A stretch of 15,915 nt of DNA from JBFXEO01 sp050180015 (GTDB taxonomy: Bacteria > Bacteroidota > Bacteroidia > Bacteroidales > Tenuifilaceae): positions 1-15,915 of the forward strand of contig JBFXEO010000042.1 in the NCBI GenBank assembly GCA_050180015.1, written 5' to 3'. Below the pieces are notes generated by a model. It saw only the letters and a list, made by a program, of their open reading frames with translations. It did no database searches and was not told the origin of the DNA. Made by a program: the position numbers and the translations under genes. Below are positions 5,593-14,481 of the stretch, in pieces. Each line of letters opens with the position of its first letter. The first letter of the stretch is position 1.

Positions 5593-8419
5593 TTTTCTTG
5601 AGGAATTTTACGGTGTAACTTCTGCCGTTCGATAATATTTGCTCCGGCGTTCCGCTGCAAACCACTTCGCCACCGGCATTTCCTCCCTCGGGGCCAAGAT
5701 CGATAATATAATCGGCAACCTTTATAACATCCACGTTATGCTCAATTACAATTACCGTGTTCCCCTTATTTACCAACTTATTGAGAACATCGAGCAATAC
5801 ACGGACATCCTCGAAATGTAGTCCGGTTGTGGGTTCATCTAAAATATACAGCGTTTTACCGGTATCACGCTTGGCAAGCTCTGTGGATAGCTTGACACGC
5901 TGCGCCTCGCCACCCGAAATGGTTGTGGACGATTGGCCAAGCGTAATGTAACCCAATCCAACGTCCTGCAACGTTTTCAACTTTTGATGGATTTGAGGTA
6001 TGCTTTCGAAAAATTCTGTTGCCTGGTTGATTGTCATATCAAGCACCTCGCCGATATTTTTACCCTTGTACTTAACCTCAAGCGTTTCGCGGTTATACCT
6101 ACGACCATAGCAATCGGGACATTTCACGTAAACATCTGGCAAGAAATTCATTTCGATGGTTTGCAGGCCAGCACCTTTGCAGGTCTCGCACCGACCACCC
6201 TTAACGTTGAACGAAAAACGCCCAGCCTTGTAGCCACGTATCTTTGCATCGGGTGTCAACTCAAAAAGTTTCCGAATATCGGTAAAAACTCCTGTATAAG
6301 TTGCAGCGTTAGAACGGGGGGTCCGTCCAATTGGCGATTGGTCAACCTCAATCACCTTGTCAATATGTTCAAGGCCTTCAACTCTATCGTACTCAAGTGG
6401 CTGTAGGTATGAATTGTAGATATGTTTACTCAGGATTGGATGAAGCGTTTCATTGATCAACGTTGATTTTCCGCTACCCGAAACACCCGTAACACAAATC
6501 ATCATGCCCAGGGGGAATTCCACATCAACATTTTTTAAGTTGTTCCCCCTTGCTCCATAGAGTCCAAGCTTTTTACCATTCCCCTCCCTACGGTTTGCGG
6601 GGATTGAAATGGATAGCGTTCCGTTAAGGTACTTTGCCGTTAATGTATTGGTTTTCCTAATTTCGTCGGGGGTTCCCTGCGCAACTACCCTTCCACCGTG
6701 CCTGCCGGCCTTTGGCCCAATATCCACCACAAAATCGGCCGATAAGATCATCTCCTCATCGTGCTCAACCACAATAACCGAGTTGCCCGTATCGCGTAAC
6801 TTTTTGAGCGAGTCTATCAACCTTACATTGTCGCGCTGATGTAATCCAATGCTGGGTTCATCGAGAATGTAAAGGACATTTACCAGCTTAGAGCCTATCT
6901 GGGTTGCCAGGCGGATACGCTGGCTCTCGCCACCGGATAGTGAAACAGACCCACGGCTGAGTGAAAGATAACCTAAGCCAACATCGAGCAGGAAGCGAAC
7001 CCGCTCCCTAATTTCTTTCAGAATTTCCGTGGCAATTGCACGCTGGCGGCTCCCCATTCTATCCTCCAGGCCCTGCAGCCATTCCCACAGCCTTTCGATG
7101 TCCATCGCCGATACCTCGGCAATGTTTTTACCATCAACCTTAAACCACAGCGACTCATCCCTTAACCGTGATCCGTGGCAGTGTGGGCAAGTAACCTGAC
7201 GGATAAACTGGTTGGCCCACTTATCGCCCTTCCCGTTCAGCTCATCGTTAGACTGGTGGTTTTGAATGAAGTTAACCACCCCCTCGAAACTCAAGAAGTA
7301 GCTGGAGGTTAACCCAAGGTTTAGGTGTTTTAGCTTGAACTGCTCCTCGGAACCATAAAGTATAACGTTCAGGGCTTCCTCGGGAATAGTTTCAATGGGA
7401 TCGTTTATGGAAAACTCGTACTTGGCGGCAATGGCCTCGATTTGCCAAAAAATCAACGAACTTTTGTACGGCCCAAGCGGTTGAATTCCTCCCTTTTTGA
7501 TGCTCAACTTTGGATCGGGAATAATTTTGGCAATATCGGCCTCGGAAATATAACCCAGACCGTTACAGTGAGGACAGGCACCCCTGGGTGAATTGAACGA
7601 AAAGGTGTATGGTTCCGGCTCGTCGTAGGATATTCCAGTGGTTGGGCACATAAGGTTGCGGCTATAGTAGCGGAAAGTACCGCCATCCATATCGAGTGCC
7701 ATGATTATTCCCTTTCCCAACCCCATGGCCGTTACCACAGATTGAGCCAGCCGCTTTTTATCGGTTTCCGATACCGCTATCTTATCTACTACCAACTCAA
7801 CGTGGTGCGTTTTATACCTGTCGAGTTTCATGGAGGGTCGCATTTCCTTTATTTCACCGTTGATCCTTGCGTATAGGTAACCCTTACGGCGTAGCTGCTC
7901 AAACAACTCCTTGTAATGCCCTTTACGACCCCTTACAACTGGTGCAAGAATCCCCGTGCGCTTCCCGGAAAAGTTATCGATTATAAGGCTCACTATTTGG
8001 TCATCGGTATAGCGTACCATCTCCTCGCCTGTATTGTACGAGTATGCCGTTGATGCCCTTGCGTAAAGCAGGCGGAGAAAATCGTATATCTCAGTTGTGG
8101 TGCCAACCGTGGAGCGAGGATTATGGCTGGTGGTTTTTTGCTCTATGGAGATCACCGGGCTCAACCCCGAAATTTTATCAACATCCGGACGTTCCAGTGT
8201 ACCCAAGAATTGCCGTGCATACGCCGACATGGTTTCGATGTAGCGACGCTGACCCTCGGCGTATATGGTATCGAAGGCCAATGAGGATTTCCCGCTTCCG
8301 CTAAGACCCGTAATTACCGTGAGCTTATTGCGTGGAATGGCTACATCCAGATTTTTCAGATTATGAACCCGTGCGCCCTCAACCCTAATTTCGTCCGTCT
8401 CGCCCTGTAGAATTTCCAT
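5576..8419 (-). CDS. uvrA: Excinuclease ABC subunit A (UvrA)
   Basis: 947 aa from the ATG at 8419. The frame is open to an ATG at 8470 (17 more codons), but those codons are AT-rich and the family normally begins just before the IRVEGARVHNLKN segment, so 8419 is preferred. UvrA scans DNA for damage as a dimer and loads UvrB in nucleotide excision repair. Seen here: first Walker A GLSGSGKSS (about 38-46), signature LSGGESQRIRLA, Walker B ILDEPSIGLHQRD; second Walker A GVSGSGKST, signature ISGGEAQRVKLS, Walker B ILDEPTTGLHFED. Zinc modules: CPHCHGSRL and GGRCETCKG...CPDCYGRR are intact, while the first has CPTTG instead of CPxC. The gene lies downstream of the lytic transglycosylase gene on the same strand, 75 bases from its stop, and may be cotranscribed. 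Confidence 0.97.
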   Translation of the reverse strand: MEILQGETDEIRVEGARVHNLKNLDVAIPRNKLTVITGLSGSGKSSLAFDTIYAEGQRRYIETMSAYARQFLGTLERPDVDKISGLSPVISIEQKTTSHNPRSTVGTTTEIYDFLRLLYARASTAYSYNTGEEMVRYTDDQIVSLIIDNFSGKRTGILAPVVRGRKGHYKELFEQLRRKGYLYARINGEIKEMRPSMKLDRYKTHHVELVVDKIAVSETDKKRLAQSVVTAMGLGKGIIMALDMDGGTFRYYSRNLMCPTTGISYDEPEPYTFSFNSPRGACPHCNGLGYISEADIAKIIPDPKLSIKKGGIQPLGPYKSSLIFWQIEAIAAKYEFSINDPIETIPEEALNVILYGSEEQFKLKHLNLGLTSSYFLSFEGVVNFIQNHQSNDELNGKGDKWANQFIRQVTCPHCHGSRLRDESLWFKVDGKNIAEVSAMDIERLWEWLQGLEDRMGSRQRAIATEILKEIRERVRFLLDVGLGYLSLSRGSVSLSGGESQRIRLATQIGSKLVNVLYILDEPSIGLHQRDNVRLIDSLKKLRDTGNSVIVVEHDEEMILSADFVVDIGPKAGRHGGRVVAQGTPDEIRKTNTLTAKYLNGTLSISIPANRREGNGKKLGLYGARGNNLKNVDVEFPLGMMICVTGVSGSGKSTLINETLHPILSKHIYNSYLQPLEYDRVEGLEHIDKVIEVDQSPIGRTPRSNAATYTGVFTDIRKLFELTPDAKIRGYKAGRFSFNVKGGRCETCKGAGLQTIEMNFLPDVYVKCPDCYGRRYNRETLEVKYKGKNIGEVLDMTINQATEFFESIPQIHQKLKTLQDVGLGYITLGQSSTTISGGEAQRVKLSTELAKRDTGKTLYILDEPTTGLHFEDVRVLLDVLNKLVNKGNTVIVIEHNVDVIKVADYIIDLGPEGGNAGGEVVCSGTPEQILSNGRSYTVKFLKKILKTC

Positions 8420-8494
8420 TGCTATTAATCGTTGTTTGTAGCCTTTAGCAGAATATTTAATTAAGGCCATGAGTCTAAAACATAGCCCAATAGC

Positions 8495-9454
8495 CTAGTA
8501 TGCTCCTTCCCTGAAATCCCTGTCCGGTATTTTTATTACATAGGTTTTACGGTTCCTATTGGTTAAATAACTCTCACGTAGCCAAGGGTTGAATATTTTA
8601 ATTAACTTGTAGTTAGCGCTGAAATGACGGGCAAACTGAGCCATGCTGGTAATCGATGAGTCAACCGTAACCTCGGAGTAGCGGTAAGGTGGGTATAAAT
8701 CTTTTTCGTCGAGGAAAAAACCATACCTTTGGGGATTCTCAAAAATCACCTTAATTGCCAGTATTCTGAAAACATACCGCCCGGTTTCCTCGCCAAAAAC
8801 CATATCGTAGTACGAATCGTTCTCCTGCCTGTCAATTTGCCGGCTAATACCATTCGGCCCAAAATTATACGATGCTGCCGCCATGGTCCAACTCCCGTAC
8901 TTCTGATAACTTTTTTGAAGGTATTTACAGGCTACCTGGGTGGACTTTTCGATATGGTAACGTTCATCGACCTCGCTATTTACCTCCAAGCCATAATCCC
9001 TGGCTGTTCCTTCAAGGATTTGCCAGAAACCTACGGCCTTTGATGGCGAAACGGCCTGCGACAGGCCGCTCTCGGCAACCGCCAGATACTTGAAATCGTC
9101 GGGGATACCATTCTTTTGAAGTATGGGTTCAATCACCGGAAGATACCTGTTTGCCCTTTTAAGCAAAATCACCGTTTGGGAATGCCAAAAGGTATTTACC
9201 TGAAGTTCACGATCTAAGCTCTCCCGAACATCAAAAAAATTCAACGGGACAGGTTCACCTGCAAAATTCAGGCTGTCGGGGATAGGTATTGGAAATATGT
9301 ACGAGCCCTGGAAAACAGTATCGGATGGATACTGCCGGTGGCAGTAGCAACAAGTCCCGGCATTAAACGATGAAAACGAAAAAAAGCCTACAGGCAAAAC
9401 CAAGACTGCTGCAGCCGCAGCAATAAAACGTACACTACCTCTATTAACCAGCAT
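8495..9454 (-). CDS. Membrane-anchored lytic transglycosylase (MltD-like, GH23)
   Basis: 319 aa from the ATG at 9454. An upstream in-frame TTG at 9502 would place 16 polar residues before the membrane segment and would coincide with the predicted transcription start, so it is rejected. Residues 9-29 form a hydrophobic N-terminal anchor or signal. The SLT domain spans about 100-235: F-K-Y-L-A-V-A-E128-S-G with E128 the likely catalytic acid, SPSKAVGFWQI (136-146), and AAASYNFGPNG (192-202). Residues 266-310 resemble a LysM-like tail (SITSMAQFARHFSANYKLIK). It should cleave glycan strands to 1,6-anhydromuropeptides in the periplasm. An isolated CCYCH (35-39) follows the anchor, an unusual CxxCH for this family. 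It is divergent from the porin gene and upstream of uvrA. Confidence 0.92.
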   Translation of the reverse strand: MLVNRGSVRFIAAAAAVLVLPVGFFSFSSFNAGTCCYCHRQYPSDTVFQGSYIFPIPIPDSLNFAGEPVPLNFFDVRESLDRELQVNTFWHSQTVILLKRANRYLPVIEPILQKNGIPDDFKYLAVAESGLSQAVSPSKAVGFWQILEGTARDYGLEVNSEVDERYHIEKSTQVACKYLQKSYQKYGSWTMAAASYNFGPNGISRQIDRQENDSYYDMVFGEETGRYVFRILAIKVIFENPQRYGFFLDEKDLYPPYRYSEVTVDSSITSMAQFARHFSANYKLIKIFNPWLRESYLTNRNRKTYVIKIPDRDFREGAY

Positions 9455-9509
9455 AGTAAAAGGTTTGGACTTTAAAACAACCCCGGCGGTATATAAGTTC
9501 AACCAGGCG

Positions 9510-9517
9510 CAAAGTTA
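9510..9517 (-). promoter_or_regulatory. Putative -7 box for the lytic transglycosylase gene
   Basis: The minus strand reads TAACTTTG, matching TAnnTTTG. Transcription would start near 9503-9504, giving a leader of about 50 bases to the ATG at 9454. This supports 9454 over the TTG at 9502. No clear -33 element was found. Confidence 0.45.
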
Positions 9518-9684
9518 CTATATCGATGCTTAATTTTACCACTCACCGCCATATTAAAATTAAAAGATACTGACGGTAACCGCAATCAAGTGAAGAAGCT
9601 GCAGGCTAACAGCAATAACCCTGTGATTTTACAATTTGTTAATATTCCACAAAACTATTTAGCTTTCAGTTAATCTTAAATCAA

Positions 9685-9692
9685 TATGTTTG
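9685..9692 (+). promoter_or_regulatory. Putative -7 box for the porin-like gene
   Basis: TATGTTTG matches TAnnTTTG, with TTTC 17 bases upstream (9664-9667) as an imperfect -33 element. The expected start near 9698 leaves about 18 bases before the ATG at 9717. The alternative TTG start at 9690 lies inside this box, which argues against it. Confidence 0.5.
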
Positions 9693-9716
9693 CAACATTT
9701 TATTAACATTTCAAGA

Positions 9717-10835
9717 ATGTACAAACCGAGGATTATACCGCTAATTACTGTATTACTGATAGTATCCATCAAGCTTAACGGCCAAACCTTGGCCGATTCA
9801 ATCTACCTACAAAACCAGAGAATTCTGAAGATTCTCGAAAGCAGCTCGTTTTCAACCCAAATATTCCTGGGATACCGGTACTACGAGGAAGGGAATAATA
9901 ACTTCAACGAGTTCACCGTAAAGCGTGGCTACATCAACTTTAAAAAATCGTTGAACAAGCATCTTACCGGACGAATAACCCCCGATATCACCGTTGATAG
10001 GGAGGGCGATGGCGAAGGCGACCTTGAGATGCGCCTTAAATACTGCTACATGGAATTAAAAGATGAAGGAGATTACTGGGTATTTACCAACCCCAAAATT
10101 CTGGTAGGTGAAGTTTTTACGCCATGGATTGAGTTTGAGGAACGAATTAATGTATATAGGGTTACTGGAAGCCACTTCATGGATTACGAAGCTATTGTAA
10201 GCTCTGCCGATTTTGGATTTGTTGTTACCTCGCTACTGGGAGGTAAAGTTGATGATACCTATCAAAAAAATGTATCGAACGCATATCCCGGGAAGTATGG
10301 CTCCGTAGCAGTTGGCATTTACAACGGTGGCGGGTACCATGCAATGGAAAAAAACAACAACAAAACCACTCAGTGGAGAGTGACCCTACGGCCAATCCCC
10401 GATTTAATTCCCGGATTCCAGCTATCCTATACCGGGGCGTACGGTAAGGGAAATACCGCGCGCTACCCCAGCTGGAGGTTAAATGCAGGAATAGCCTCGT
10501 TTGAAGCATCAAACATTACTACAACCGCCCAATACTTTAACTCGCTGGGGAATTTTGAGGGTTCGCTGGCCGATAGTTTAGGCAATTCCCACGATTCCAA
10601 CGGTTACAGTTTTTTTGCCGAAGCAAAACTGCTTAAGAAAAAGTTTAGCGTTTTTGGCCGTTACGACCACATGACTGTTGATGAAAAAAACAGAAATGTT
10701 AATTCAAACCAAAAAATTATTGGCGTTGCTTACCACATATACGAAAGGAACAAGGTGGTATTTGACTATAACCACAATACCGTAGATGGGAAATCGGTAG
10801 GAATTATTGAGGTAATGCTGGAATTGGCGCTATAA
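9717..10835 (+). CDS. Porin-like outer-membrane beta-barrel protein (OprO/OprP-type)
   Basis: 372 aa from the ATG at 9717. A signal peptide (MYKPRIIPLITVLLIVSIKL, cleaved near NGQ) is followed by a short helical stretch and then a porin-like body. Hallmarks of the phosphate-selective porin O/P family include FLGYRYYEE, the VKRGYINFKKSLNKHLTGR segment with an acidic IT-P-D-I turn, GEVFTPWIEFEERINVYR, and repeated aromatic strands such as SFFAEAKLLKKKFSVFGRYD near the C-terminus. Many relatives are annotated only as porin-like, so the substrate is unknown; phosphate specificity should not be assumed. It ends in VMLELAL rather than an aromatic residue. It is a single gene, divergent from the lytic transglycosylase gene and convergent with fhs, and is closed by the hairpin at 10847-10876. 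Confidence 0.8.
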   Translation: MYKPRIIPLITVLLIVSIKLNGQTLADSIYLQNQRILKILESSSFSTQIFLGYRYYEEGNNNFNEFTVKRGYINFKKSLNKHLTGRITPDITVDREGDGEGDLEMRLKYCYMELKDEGDYWVFTNPKILVGEVFTPWIEFEERINVYRVTGSHFMDYEAIVSSADFGFVVTSLLGGKVDDTYQKNVSNAYPGKYGSVAVGIYNGGGYHAMEKNNNKTTQWRVTLRPIPDLIPGFQLSYTGAYGKGNTARYPSWRLNAGIASFEASNITTTAQYFNSLGNFEGSLADSLGNSHDSNGYSFFAEAKLLKKKFSVFGRYDHMTVDEKNRNVNSNQKIIGVAYHIYERNKVVFDYNHNTVDGKSVGIIEVMLELAL

Positions 10836-10846
10836 AAGCGGAAACA

Positions 10847-10876
10847 AATCCTGACAGATAAAAACCTGCCAGGATT
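10847..10876. terminator. Bidirectional terminator between porin-like gene and fhs
   Basis: AATCCTG-A-CAG (10847-10857) pairs with CTG-C-CAGGATT (10866-10876), a 10-bp stem with one mismatch and an 8-base A-rich loop. It lies between the converging ends at 10835 and 10882. Flanking T/A tracts are short, so strength is uncertain. Confidence 0.6.
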
Positions 10877-10881
10877 AAATG

Positions 10882-12552
10882 TTAAAACAACCCGGTTATT
10901 ACGCCATTATCGTCCACGTCTATTTTTTCGGCGGCAGGCTCATCGGGCAATCCGGGCATACGCATAATTTGGCCGGTAATTGGAATGATAAAACCTGCCC
11001 CAGCGGCAATTTCAATTTCCCTAACGGTTACCACAAAATCCTTTGGGCGACCAAGTAAATCGGGATTGTCCGAGAGTGATTTTTGGGTTTTGGCCACACA
11101 AATTGGCAGCTTATCGAGACCTAAACTATACACCTTTTTCAAATCGGCCCTTGCCTGGGCGGTGTAGTCAACAGCATTGGCCCCATAAATTTTCTTGGCA
11201 AGCGTTTCAATTTTCACCTCCGGAGTCCAGTTCCAATCGTACAGCGTTTTATGCTGGTATGGGCAATTCATGGCAATTTTATTCACTATTTTGGCCAACT
11301 CTACGGCACCTTCTCCGCCTTTGCCCCACACATCAACCTCGGCAACCTGAACATCCATTTCCTGGCAAATATCCTTGATATGGTTAACCTCCTCATCGGT
11401 ATCGGAGGTAAAACGGTTAATGGCAACTACAGGGCAAATACCGAAAAGTTTCATGTTTTCGATATGCTTTTGCAAATTCCCTACGCCACGCTTAAGCGCA
11501 TCAACATCGGGCTGGGTGATTTCCTTAAGATTTTTGCCACCGTGATATTTTAGTGCACGTACCGTGGCCACAAGCACAACTGAACTGGGTTTCAGCCCTG
11601 CGTACTGGCACTTTATATCGATAAATTTTTCGGCACCCAAGTCGAAACCGAAACCGGCTTCGGTAACCACAAAATCGCTAAGCGAAAGTCCCATTTTGGT
11701 AGCAATAACAGAGTTTGTCCCCTGGGCAATGTTAGCAAACGGGCCGCCATGAATAATTGCCGGGGTACCCTCTATTGTTTGAACCAAATTTGGCATTATT
11801 GCATCGCGAAGCAAGGCGGCCATTGCACCCTGAGCCTTCAAATCGCGGGCATAAACGGGGTTGCCCCCGTAGGTGTAACCCACAAAAATATTTCCCATCC
11901 TCCTTTTTAAATCGGCAAAATCCTCGGCTAGGCAAAGAATTGCCATAACTTCCGATGCGGCAGTTATATCAAAACCCGTTTCGCGCGGTACGCCGTTGGC
12001 AGTTCCTCCCAGCCCAACCACAAGATGGCGTAACGAGCGGTCGTTCATGTCCATCACCCTTTTCCACTTAACCGTACGTGGGTCGATTCCCAGCGATTTT
12101 TTCTTGCTCTGAATGTTGTTATCGATTAATGCCGAGAGCAGGTTATGGGCCCGTTCAATGGCGGAAAAATCGCCAGTAAAATGGAGGTTGATGTCCTCCA
12201 TGGGCAGCACCTGCGAGTAACCGCCCCCGGTGGCACCGCCCTTAATGCCAAAAACAGGGCCCAACGAGGGCTCGCGGAGCACAACGGTAGTTTGCTTTCC
12301 TATCCTGTTCAATCCCTGAGCCAAACCAATGGATACGGTTGTTTTCCCTTCGCCAGCAGGCGTTGGAGAAATTGCCGAAACCAGTATCAACTTACCCTGC
12401 TGATACTTATCCTTGTTGATGTACTCTAACGGAACTTTAGCCTTGTACTTTCCGTAAAGGATCAAATCGTCCGAATCAATACCCAACTTACTGGCAATGT
12501 CGGTAATGGGTTTCATTTTAACCTCATGGGCAATCTCAATGTCTGACTTCAT
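10882..12552 (-). CDS. fhs: Formate--tetrahydrofolate ligase
   Basis: 556 aa, normal length. The enzyme makes 10-formyl-tetrahydrofolate from formate, tetrahydrofolate and ATP in the cytoplasm, feeding purine and formyl-methionine synthesis and, in some anaerobes, the Wood-Ljungdahl methyl branch. Visible motifs: ATP-binding PTPAGEGKTT (63-72), REPSLGPVFGIKGGATGGGY (93-112) and the following PMEDINLHFTGD, and EGTPAIIHGGPFANIAQGTN in the middle, all near-invariant in the family. The start ATG at 12550-12552 leads directly to MKSDIEIAHEVKMKPI, as in relatives. The gene is 110 bases downstream of the GNAT-deacetylase fusion on the same strand; a shared transcript is possible but no functional link is known. 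No clear promoter box was found in the 110-base gap. Confidence 0.97.
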   Translation of the reverse strand: MKSDIEIAHEVKMKPITDIASKLGIDSDDLILYGKYKAKVPLEYINKDKYQQGKLILVSAISPTPAGEGKTTVSIGLAQGLNRIGKQTTVVLREPSLGPVFGIKGGATGGGYSQVLPMEDINLHFTGDFSAIERAHNLLSALIDNNIQSKKKSLGIDPRTVKWKRVMDMNDRSLRHLVVGLGGTANGVPRETGFDITAASEVMAILCLAEDFADLKRRMGNIFVGYTYGGNPVYARDLKAQGAMAALLRDAIMPNLVQTIEGTPAIIHGGPFANIAQGTNSVIATKMGLSLSDFVVTEAGFGFDLGAEKFIDIKCQYAGLKPSSVVLVATVRALKYHGGKNLKEITQPDVDALKRGVGNLQKHIENMKLFGICPVVAINRFTSDTDEEVNHIKDICQEMDVQVAEVDVWGKGGEGAVELAKIVNKIAMNCPYQHKTLYDWNWTPEVKIETLAKKIYGANAVDYTAQARADLKKVYSLGLDKLPICVAKTQKSLSDNPDLLGRPKDFVVTVREIEIAAGAGFIIPITGQIMRMPGLPDEPAAEKIDVDDNGVITGLF

Positions 12553-12662
12553 AATAGTACATTTTTATCATTCTAATAAATAAACATTTGCATTAACAAC
12601 TTTAATAGTACCAACCATTGCTTCCGCTAGTAGGTAAATTAGCGTATCCCACCAAACAATAT

Positions 12663-14402
12663 TTATTTTTGGTGCGTTTCATAAAATCCGGTGAAAAAGG
12701 CCTTTGCATTTATTCCGATCGACTGATTTTTATAGCCACCTTCCTGAATAATAAGTGTTTTAAGTTTTAACTCCCCTATTAATTTACCTGTACTATAAAA
12801 ATTGTCGTGAACAAAGCCCCAAGAACCCGTAGGATCATCTTTTGCGGTGTCTAATCCTAAGGCAATGATCAAAAACTCAGGATCGTAACCCTTTACTATT
12901 TGTAGGGCCTTTGTTAGGCTCTTTAAGTATTGGTTGTAGTCCAATTTTTCTGGTAAAGGAAAATTAACGTTAAACCCTTTGCCTCCTTGCTCCCCGATTT
13001 CGTCAGCAAATCCTGAAAAGTAGGGGTATGCAAACGAAGGATGACCGTGAATTGAAATGGTCAGAACGTCGTTTCGTTCAAAAAAAATCTGCTGCTGCCC
13101 ATTCCCATGATGATAATCTATATCTAAAATAGCAATCCTTCCTATTTTACCCAAATAATTGGCTGCAATTGCACAGTTATTAAAATACGAGAAACCACCG
13201 AACAACGCTTTTTCCACATGGTGACCCGGAGGACGTGTTAAAACATAGGCAGACCTGCACCCCTCAATAATTTCGTCAGCTGCCGTAAGCGCGCAATTTA
13301 CACCTTCCCTGGCCGCAAGAAAGGCATTCTGATTTAACGGGGTAAATGTATCAAAGCAATAGTACCCAGCCCTTACCGATAATTCTTGGGGCGGTTTAGC
13401 TGCATTTCTGAAAGGAAAAACATAGGGGTAAACCGATTTCCCTGATGGTAAATTCTCACACACTTTCTTGAAATAAGTGTAATACGCTTTATCGTGAACG
13501 TCTAAAATTAGTTTGTCAGGATATTTTCTGACCTTTCCGTACCTGAAAAGTCCAGTTTTATCGAGTTCCTTCTTGATGTTAGCAATCCTAACCGGCGATT
13601 CCACATAGCCCTTTTCCCTGATATGATGTATGTTATGCTTATCATTAATAATCAGAAAGATTTTACTGCTCTTCCCTAGTTTTTTCCCACGAATGGCAAC
13701 GCCCTTTGATTTTGTGTATTTGACATCGCGAAGTACAACAGGATCGTCCTTAATGCTCTTAATAACCTTATCTATGTATTCCCTGGGACAGTAATCACCG
13801 TACTTTCTTTCAAGAATAGCTTTTACAATTTTTCGCGCTTTACTCCTACGAATTGATCCATTTTTCCCTAAACCATCAAAAACAAGGTATGGCGGACTAT
13901 CGTCTTCCGGTTTTACATTCGATTCGTACAGCGTATTTGCAATTGGCCTAGCCCCAAAGCGTTCGTAAAAAGCCAAACGCTTTTGGTTTTGTGGAATATT
14001 GCTAGTATCCCGGCAAAGGCCCGGGTCATCGGGTAAACACTCAAAAAATATCCCCAAGACGTTTAATGACCCTGCCTCTTCGCGTATTCTATCGTAAAGC
14101 GCACCGCCAATGCCTGTTGAGGTTTTTTGGGATGATGCGGCGATATAATCCAGGAAACAAAAATGCAAATCGGACATATATAGTAACAGTGCAAACCCGG
14201 TCACATTCTCATTGATGTCAAGAGCAACAAAAAGCATTGACTGGAACTTATACCCTACCGGGTCCGTCATTTGAATGCCAATGCTATCTATCTTTTTTTC
14301 GGGTATATCGGGGAATTGGGTATTTATTATGTCTTTAACCTTTTCTACATATCGAATGTTATTTTCTAAATTTGGGTTTGATATTTTCCGGATTCTGATC
14401 AT
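12663..14402 (-). CDS. GNAT acetyltransferase fused to histone-deacetylase/acetylpolyamine-amidohydrolase-like domain
   Basis: 579 aa in two parts. Residues about 1-178 resemble a GNAT N-acetyltransferase: central strand FVALDINENVTGFALLL (58-74), an acetyl-CoA loop region STGIGGALYDRI (95-106), and a C-terminal AFYERFGARPI (144-154). The usual Q/R-x-x-G-x-G starts with Thr here. Residues about 180-246 are a Lys/Arg-rich linker. Residues about 247-575 are an HDAC-fold deacetylase closest by eye to acetylpolyamine amidohydrolases (AGYYCFDTFTPLNQ, 345-357). The catalytic pair is H394-H395 in RPPGHH, zinc ligands are D429, H431 and D518, and the catalytic Tyr is Y557 in EGGY. Possible substrates are acetylated polyamines, small molecules or protein lysines. 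The gene looks more AT-rich than its neighbours and lies alone between gldB and fhs. Confidence 0.88.
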   Translation of the reverse strand: MIRIRKISNPNLENNIRYVEKVKDIINTQFPDIPEKKIDSIGIQMTDPVGYKFQSMLFVALDINENVTGFALLLYMSDLHFCFLDYIAASSQKTSTGIGGALYDRIREEAGSLNVLGIFFECLPDDPGLCRDTSNIPQNQKRLAFYERFGARPIANTLYESNVKPEDDSPPYLVFDGLGKNGSIRRSKARKIVKAILERKYGDYCPREYIDKVIKSIKDDPVVLRDVKYTKSKGVAIRGKKLGKSSKIFLIINDKHNIHHIREKGYVESPVRIANIKKELDKTGLFRYGKVRKYPDKLILDVHDKAYYTYFKKVCENLPSGKSVYPYVFPFRNAAKPPQELSVRAGYYCFDTFTPLNQNAFLAAREGVNCALTAADEIIEGCRSAYVLTRPPGHHVEKALFGGFSYFNNCAIAANYLGKIGRIAILDIDYHHGNGQQQIFFERNDVLTISIHGHPSFAYPYFSGFADEIGEQGGKGFNVNFPLPEKLDYNQYLKSLTKALQIVKGYDPEFLIIALGLDTAKDDPTGSWGFVHDNFYSTGKLIGELKLKTLIIQEGGYKNQSIGINAKAFFTGFYETHQK

Positions 14403-14481
14403 TTTTCAATTTTAAATTATACCCTTAAAAAAACATTACTTTTAGCATGTAACAAGTTATATATATTATTGTTTAACCACA

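Noticed and set aside
5933..6406. 157-codon plus-strand open frame inside uvrA.
   Set aside because: It is antisense to highly conserved UvrA motifs and has no independent protein features.
8420..8470. Seventeen-codon N-terminal extension of UvrA from the ATG at 8470.
   Set aside because: AT-rich codons unlike the gene body and not typical of UvrA; kept only as an alternative start.
9690..9716. TTG start for the porin-like gene.
   Set aside because: The TTG is part of the predicted TATGTTTG promoter box and the signal peptide starts cleanly at the ATG at 9717.
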